NCBI GenBank assembly: GCA_000230935.2
Contig: AGIQ01000003.1
Span: forward strand, 248,001 to 312,000
Source: Mycolicibacterium rhodesiae JS60
Lineage (GTDB): Bacteria > Actinomycetota > Actinomycetes > Mycobacteriales > Mycobacteriaceae
Direction: 5' to 3'
DNA length: 64,000 nucleotides
Below, in pieces: positions 60,065 to 64,000 of the stretch (its first letter is position 1; every line of letters begins with the position of its first letter). A program made the position numbers and the translations under genes. A model generated the notes under the pieces. That model did no database searches and had not been told where the DNA came from. It saw nothing but the letters and a program-made list of their open reading frames with translations.

Positions 60065-61363
60065 ATGAGGATGCGGCGGTTGCCCGAGCTGGGCAGTGTG
60101 GCGGCGCGGCCCTGGCTGACCGCGGGATGGCGCGTGACACAGGTCACCATCGTCGCGCTGCTGGTCAACGCAGGATGGTTACTGTTCGGCAAGATCCCCT
60201 ACCGGATCGACATCGAGGTCTACCGCATGGGCGGGCAGGCCTGGCTGGACGGCCGGTCGCTGTACGCGGGCGACGCCACCTTCCACACCCTGATCGGGCT
60301 GGATCTGCCGTTCACCTATCCCCCGTTGTCGGCGATCCTGTTCAGCCCATTCGCCTGGATGCCATTCCCGGTGGCCAGCGTGACGATCACCGTGATCACG
60401 CTGGCGCTGGTGCTCCTGTCCACCTGGATCGTGCTGACCCGCCTGGCGGTGTGGCCGGCCTCGACGGTCACCAAGGAGCCGGCGTGGTTGCGGCGGGCCT
60501 GGCTTGCCGCGGGCATCGTGGCACTGGCGGTGATGTACCTCGAGCCCATCGACGCCAACTTCGACTTCGGGCAGATCAACGTCGTGCTGATGACGCTGGT
60601 GATCGCCGACTGCCTACCGCGGCGCACGCCCTGGCCCCGCGGGATGCTGCTGGGCATCGCGATCGCGCTGAAGCTGACTCCCGCGGTGTTCCTGCTCTAC
60701 TTCGTCCTGCGCCGCGACGGCAGGGCGGCCTTGACCGCACTCGGCACATTCGTCGCGGCCAGCCTGCTGGGTTGTGCGCTGGCCTGGCGCGATTCGGTGG
60801 AGTACTGGACCACGACCATCCGGCACACCGACCGCATCGGCAGCGCGGCGCTGAACACCAACCAGAACATCGCGGGCGCCCTGGCCCGGCTGGGCCTGGA
60901 CAAGACCACCCACTTCATTCTGTGGACGCTGGCCTGCTTCGCCGTGCTGGCCCTGACGATCTGGGCGGTCCGCCGGGTACTGGCCGCAGACGAGCCGACG
61001 CTGGCGCTGATGTGCGTGGCCCTGTTCGGGCTGGTGGTCTCGCCGGTGTCGTGGTCACACCACTGGGTATGGGCGCTGCCGACGGTCATCACCGGTGCGG
61101 TGATCGCCTACCGCAGCCGCAATCTCGCCCTGGGTCTCGTCACCGCCGTCGGGGTGGTGCTGATGATGTGGATTCCGCTGGAGCTGTTACCCAAGCATCA
61201 CGAGGAGACGGCGTCCTGGTGGCGCCAGCTCCTGGGGATGTCCTACGTGTGGTGGGCGCTCGCGGTGATCGTGGTCGCGGGGCTGACCGTGGTGGCGGAC
61301 CGCACTAGCCCGCGGCGCTCTCCGGGATCCGCGCCGGTGGCTGACCTGGTTCACCCGGCTTAG
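60065..61363 (+). CDS. mptC: Alpha-(1->2)-mannosyltransferase (MptC-like, GT87)
   Basis: 432 aa with about ten membrane segments. The first external loop has 'KIPYRIDIEVYRMGGQAWLD', with the Asp that is catalytic in GT-C enzymes, then 'LDLPFTYPPLSAILF'. Placement between aroG and the acyltransferase matches Rv2181, which adds alpha-1,2-mannose branches and caps to lipomannan and lipoarabinomannan. Its last 59 bases overlap the convergent acyltransferase gene. Confidence 0.87.
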   Translation: MRMRRLPELGSVAARPWLTAGWRVTQVTIVALLVNAGWLLFGKIPYRIDIEVYRMGGQAWLDGRSLYAGDATFHTLIGLDLPFTYPPLSAILFSPFAWMPFPVASVTITVITLALVLLSTWIVLTRLAVWPASTVTKEPAWLRRAWLAAGIVALAVMYLEPIDANFDFGQINVVLMTLVIADCLPRRTPWPRGMLLGIAIALKLTPAVFLLYFVLRRDGRAALTALGTFVAASLLGCALAWRDSVEYWTTTIRHTDRIGSAALNTNQNIAGALARLGLDKTTHFILWTLACFAVLALTIWAVRRVLAADEPTLALMCVALFGLVVSPVSWSHHWVWALPTVITGAVIAYRSRNLALGLVTAVGVVLMMWIPLELLPKHHEETASWWRQLLGMSYVWWALAVIVVAGLTVVADRTSPRRSPGSAPVADLVHPA

Positions 61364-62045
61364 GTTTTTCGGGGTCGTTGTTCTTCAGCGTCGCGGCGTA
61401 GATGTCGACGTACTCCTGGCCGGACAGCTCCATCAGTTCGTACATGACCTCGTCGATGACGGCTCGCTCGATGAACCGGTTGCCCGCCAGGCCGTCGAAT
61501 CGGGAGAAATCCATCGGCTTGCCGAAGCGCACCGTCACCCGGCCGAAGCGCCACATCTTCGAGCCAGGAGGGTTCACGACGTCAGTTCCGATCATGGCGA
61601 CCGGAATCACCGGAACCTGGGTTTGCAGGGCGAGGCGGGCCAGCCCGGTCTTGCCCTTGTAGAGCCGGCCGTCCGGTGAGCGGGTGCCCTCCGGGTACAT
61701 GCCGAGCAGCTTGCCCTTCTTCAGCAGTCGCTCGGCGGTGTTCAGCGCCGCCTCGGCGGCGTCGGCGTCGGTGCGGTCGATCGGCACCTGGCCGGCGGCC
61801 GTGTAGAACCACCGGGTGAACCAGCCCTTCACACCGGTACCGGTGAAATATTCGGACTTGGCCAGGAACGTGATCCGGCGGCTCACCACCAGCGGCAGAT
61901 AGAAACTGTCCGCCACCGCCAGGTGATTACTGGCCAGGATGACCGGCCCGGAATTCGGAACGTATTCCAGCCCTTCGACTTTCGGCCTACCGAGCAAAGC
62001 CAACAGGGGTCCCATGAAGATGTACTTGAACAGCCAGTACCACAT
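61305..62045 (-). CDS. 1-acyl-sn-glycerol-3-phosphate acyltransferase (PlsC family)
   Basis: 246 aa. The acyltransferase blocks are 'ILASNHLAVADSFYLPLVV' (NHxxxxD), 'LGMYPEGTRSPDGRLYKGK' and 'VPVIPVAMIGTD'. An N-terminal hydrophobic stretch binds the membrane. It makes phosphatidic acid or acylates a related lipid. In M. tuberculosis the same position is Rv2182c. The C-terminal tail is Pro/Lys-rich and disordered. Confidence 0.92.
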   Translation of the reverse strand: MWYWLFKYIFMGPLLALLGRPKVEGLEYVPNSGPVILASNHLAVADSFYLPLVVSRRITFLAKSEYFTGTGVKGWFTRWFYTAAGQVPIDRTDADAAEAALNTAERLLKKGKLLGMYPEGTRSPDGRLYKGKTGLARLALQTQVPVIPVAMIGTDVVNPPGSKMWRFGRVTVRFGKPMDFSRFDGLAGNRFIERAVIDEVMYELMELSGQEYVDIYAATLKNNDPEKPKPGEPGQPPARIPESAAG

Positions 62046-62115
62046 GGGGCCTCCGATCGGTCACGCGCTTTGGGCTAACTCTACCCAGCCCTGCGGACAC
62101 CGACCACAGCTCGCG

Positions 62116-62490
62116 TCACTCCTCGACGCTCACCGGGATGTGTTGGTAGCGGGCCGGCCCGGGATCGGGCGAATCGGGACCGGGCTCATCAGGCGGTGCT
62201 CCGTCCGGCCCCGGCTCGGCTGGGCCGTCCTCGTCGATCATCGCCCGCAGCATCGTCACCAGGGCCACGCTGTGCTCGGCAACGACGGTCAGCAGCGGGT
62301 GCTGCTCACCGTTGACCAGTGCGGCCAGCGCACACACCGGGCACCACACCTGCTGGCATTTGCCCTGCGGGCTGCCCGCCGTCATCGCGACGCCGGCGCG
62401 GACGGCGGGGTCGAGCCGGTCCAGGATCGCCTGGGCCAGCGCGCGAAGTTCGGGACCCAGGTCGGGATGCGGTCCGGTCACGCGGGCCAC
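62116..62490 (-). CDS. Hypothetical protein with CxxC-type cysteines (Rv2183c-like)
   Basis: 124 aa. 'KCQQVWCPVCALAALV' in the middle holds three cysteines that could bind a metal. The ends are helical and Pro/Gly/Asp-rich respectively. It overlaps the start of the ArsA-like gene's downstream end by 13 bases and is probably co-transcribed with it. The function is unknown; conserved position next to the ATPase suggests they act together. Confidence 0.8.
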   Translation of the reverse strand: MARVTGPHPDLGPELRALAQAILDRLDPAVRAGVAMTAGSPQGKCQQVWCPVCALAALVNGEQHPLLTVVAEHSVALVTMLRAMIDEDGPAEPGPDGAPPDEPGPDSPDPGPARYQHIPVSVEE

Positions 62491-63764
62491 ACCTCCGGGT
62501 TGGGTCTAAAGCGCACGGTCAGCTCGGTGCCGCGCAGTGCCGCATCCACCACGATGCACCGCCGCAGGACCGACGCCAGTCGCACGCGGCGCCGCATTCC
62601 TGCCGCGCCGATGATCAAGTCGTCATCGACCCGGCCCAGCGTCAGCGTCCCCGGATCGATTTGCGGCAACTCTAACCGCATGCGGTAGATCGCATCGACT
62701 CCCGAGCCGGATTCGCGGTCCACCACCGGTTTCAGCGGCCCCGGCGGCGGTGAGCCGTCGCGCCTGCGCGCGCTGTCGAGCAGCTGGCCCAGCGCCTTGG
62801 CCCCGATCGGCTCGCCCGCCAGGTGCGGAGCCAGGACCAGTTGGACATCGCCGATCGCGGTGGTCAGCTCATCGAGCACCGCCTGCTGTTCGACGATCCG
62901 CTCCGAGTACCAGTCGAAGGCGGGATGCTCGGGAAGGTTGCGGTACTCATACGAATCATCTTGGACCAGAATCTGATTGACCAATAGCTCGGCAACCCGC
63001 ACGCCCATCAGCACCAGCGAGCCCAGCGTGCGCACCGCCTCGGCGGCCACCACCCGTTCGGCGGTGAGCACCAGATGGGCGCTGACCCGCTGGCCGTCGG
63101 TGAGCAGTGCGGACAGCCCCTCGACGCCGCCGGCGATTCCCTCGATCACCGCGACGGTGACCGCACTGTGCGCGCTGTCGATCGCCGCGCTCAGCCGGCG
63201 ATGCCGGGGCCAGGCCCGCTCGAGGTACATCGCGAACGTCGCCGGCAGTGTCAGCATCCGCATCGCGTCGGCGGTCGAGGCACAGTCGACGACGACGTAG
63301 TCCCACCGGCCCGAATCCGCCAGCGCGGCCACCTCGGCGAGGCCGAGCACCTCCTGAACACCGGGCAGCGCGGAAAGTTCTTCCGGGGCAACATCTTTGA
63401 GATCAGAGTTGGGGAACCGGTCGGCCAGCACCGGCGCGATCGCCCGCCACCTGCCCTCCAGCAGCGCCAGGGTGTCCAGGGCCAGGGCGTCGAGGTGTCC
63501 GCCACCGACGGCGTCGGTGCCCTCCTCGGTGAGAATTCGCACCGGCTCGCGTCCACCGGTCGGCGGTACCGCTACACCGAGCACATCGCCCAGCGAGTGG
63601 GCCTGGTCGGTGGACACGGCCAGCACCCGTTCACCGGCCAGCGCCGCCCGCACCGCCGTCGCGGCCGCCAGCGTCGACTTGCCCACGCCACCCTTGCCGA
63701 CGAAGAAACTGATCCGGGCCTGGTCAGTCAGGCCCGCATCGGCGGGGGCGGCATCGGGGGTCAC
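62478..63764 (-). CDS. ArsA/GET3-like ATPase (Rv2184c-like)
   Basis: 428 aa. The deviant Walker A loop 'FFVGKGGVGKSTLAAATAV' is at about residues 20-38, and 'VVVDCASTADAMRML' is the Walker B/switch region. It is a single-domain member of the ArsA/Get3/MinD group with a C-terminal 'LTVRFRPNPEVW' beta segment typical of actinobacterial relatives. It may load or chaperone a membrane or lipid-binding partner. It starts right after the SRPBCC gene (TGA-GTG). Confidence 0.88.
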   Translation of the reverse strand: MTPDAAPADAGLTDQARISFFVGKGGVGKSTLAAATAVRAALAGERVLAVSTDQAHSLGDVLGVAVPPTGGREPVRILTEEGTDAVGGGHLDALALDTLALLEGRWRAIAPVLADRFPNSDLKDVAPEELSALPGVQEVLGLAEVAALADSGRWDYVVVDCASTADAMRMLTLPATFAMYLERAWPRHRRLSAAIDSAHSAVTVAVIEGIAGGVEGLSALLTDGQRVSAHLVLTAERVVAAEAVRTLGSLVLMGVRVAELLVNQILVQDDSYEYRNLPEHPAFDWYSERIVEQQAVLDELTTAIGDVQLVLAPHLAGEPIGAKALGQLLDSARRRDGSPPPGPLKPVVDRESGSGVDAIYRMRLELPQIDPGTLTLGRVDDDLIIGAAGMRRRVRLASVLRRCIVVDAALRGTELTVRFRPNPEVWPA

Positions 63765-64000
63765 TCAGCCCTCGACCCATTTCTTCAGGTCCTTGAGCGC
63801 GGTGTCCGTGAGTCGTCGCTCGGCTTTGCGCTTGAGCAGCCCGATCATCGGGATGACCAGGTCAACCGAAAGCTCGTAAGTGACATCGGTTCCAGAACCC
63901 TTGGGAGTCAACGTATATGCGCCATCGAGCGCCCTCAGCAGCGAGCTCGAGACCAGCGACCAGCGCACCGACTTGCGGTCGGCGGGCCAGTCGTAGGACA
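63765..64000 (-). CDS. SRPBCC/polyketide cyclase family protein, C-terminal part (Rv2185c-like)
   Basis: The frame is open to the window end, so the start is missing; 78 codons are visible. 'ALDGAYTLTPKGSGTDVTYEL', 'VIPMIGLLKRKAERRLTDTAL' and 'DLKKWVEG' are the last strand and long helix of the START-like fold that binds hydrophobic ligands. It is directly followed by the ArsA-like ATPase gene. Confidence 0.85.
   Translation of the reverse strand, partial: SYDWPADRKSVRWSLVSSSLLRALDGAYTLTPKGSGTDVTYELSVDLVIPMIGLLKRKAERRLTDTALKDLKKWVEG

Noticed and set aside
1..64000. tRNA, rRNA, CRISPR array, prophage or replication origin
   Set aside because: No cloverleaf with a CCA-type end, no regular spacer-repeat series, no integrase or phage structural genes, and no DnaA-box cluster was found by reading.

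Overview
The window is a high-GC actinobacterial chromosome segment, almost certainly from a non-tuberculous Mycobacterium (Mycolicibacterium type). The evidence is the complete division and cell-wall (dcw) cluster in mycobacterial order (mraZ, rsmH, FtsL-like, pbpB, murE, murF, mraY, murD, ftsW, murG, murC, ftsQ, ftsZ, pgeF, yggS-like, sepF, yggT-like, wag31). It is followed by the mycobacterial neighbours of that cluster: lppM, idsA2, mptA, the Rv2175c-like DNA-binding gene, pknL, aroG, mptC, an acyltransferase and an ArsA-like ATPase. Most starts were set by Shine-Dalgarno spacing, ATGA/GTGA overlaps and family alignment from memory. No search was run.

Layout. 1-5.9 kb is accessory: the 3' end of a LuxR regulator, an amidohydrolase, two cytochromes P450 and an orphan fragment resembling the adenylate cyclase regulatory domain. 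5.9-8.6 kb holds a DUF417 membrane protein divergent from a flavodoxin-like reductase, with a strong palindrome between them, then an ECF sigma factor with a small zinc-finger anti-sigma factor and a secreted protein. 8.6-17.1 kb is a tripartite tricarboxylate transporter locus (tctC-tctB-tctA-usp-terC) divergent from a CitA-like sensor kinase. The kinase's partner response regulator is cut after its fifth codon by a complete IS1380-family element (14758-16443) with 13-bp terminal inverted repeats and a perfect 4-bp target duplication. 17.1-24.8 kb holds acetamidase, RidA and IclR genes, then a sulfotransferase / metallo-beta-lactamase-fold hydrolase / short-chain dehydrogenase / glutamine-amidotransferase series that diverges from the IclR gene across a perfect 14-bp palindrome, then a lipoprotein of the serine hydrolase fold that has lost its catalytic residues. 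24.8-28.0 kb holds an unusual pyruvate-kinase-like protein and a TIGR01777 epimerase-like protein.

28.1-48.9 kb is the dcw block, all on the minus strand and translationally coupled almost throughout. Peptidoglycan precursor synthesis (MurC-F, MraY, MurG), the lipid II-linked SEDS/PBP pair (FtsW, PbpB), the divisome scaffold (FtsZ, SepF, FtsQ, FtsL-like) and the polar growth protein Wag31 are made together. The start of the block carries four 10-bp-spaced TGGNG repeats that look like MraZ-binding boxes, and a textbook intrinsic terminator insulates it from the upstream gene.

49-64 kb is conserved mycobacterial housekeeping with lipoglycan assembly (mptA, mptC), isoprenoid synthesis (idsA2, apparently started from CTG), signalling (pknL) and the shikimate pathway (aroG). 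A FAD monooxygenase is inserted between pknL and aroG. Its promoter has a near-consensus -35/-10 pair, and the spacer is an inverted repeat.

I see no tRNA, rRNA, CRISPR array or prophage. The best leads for new biology are the sulfotransferase/hydrolase cluster, the DUF417/flavin-reductase/ECF locus, the IS-interrupted Tct two-component system, the catalytically dead lipoprotein and the N-terminally extended pyruvate-kinase-like protein.
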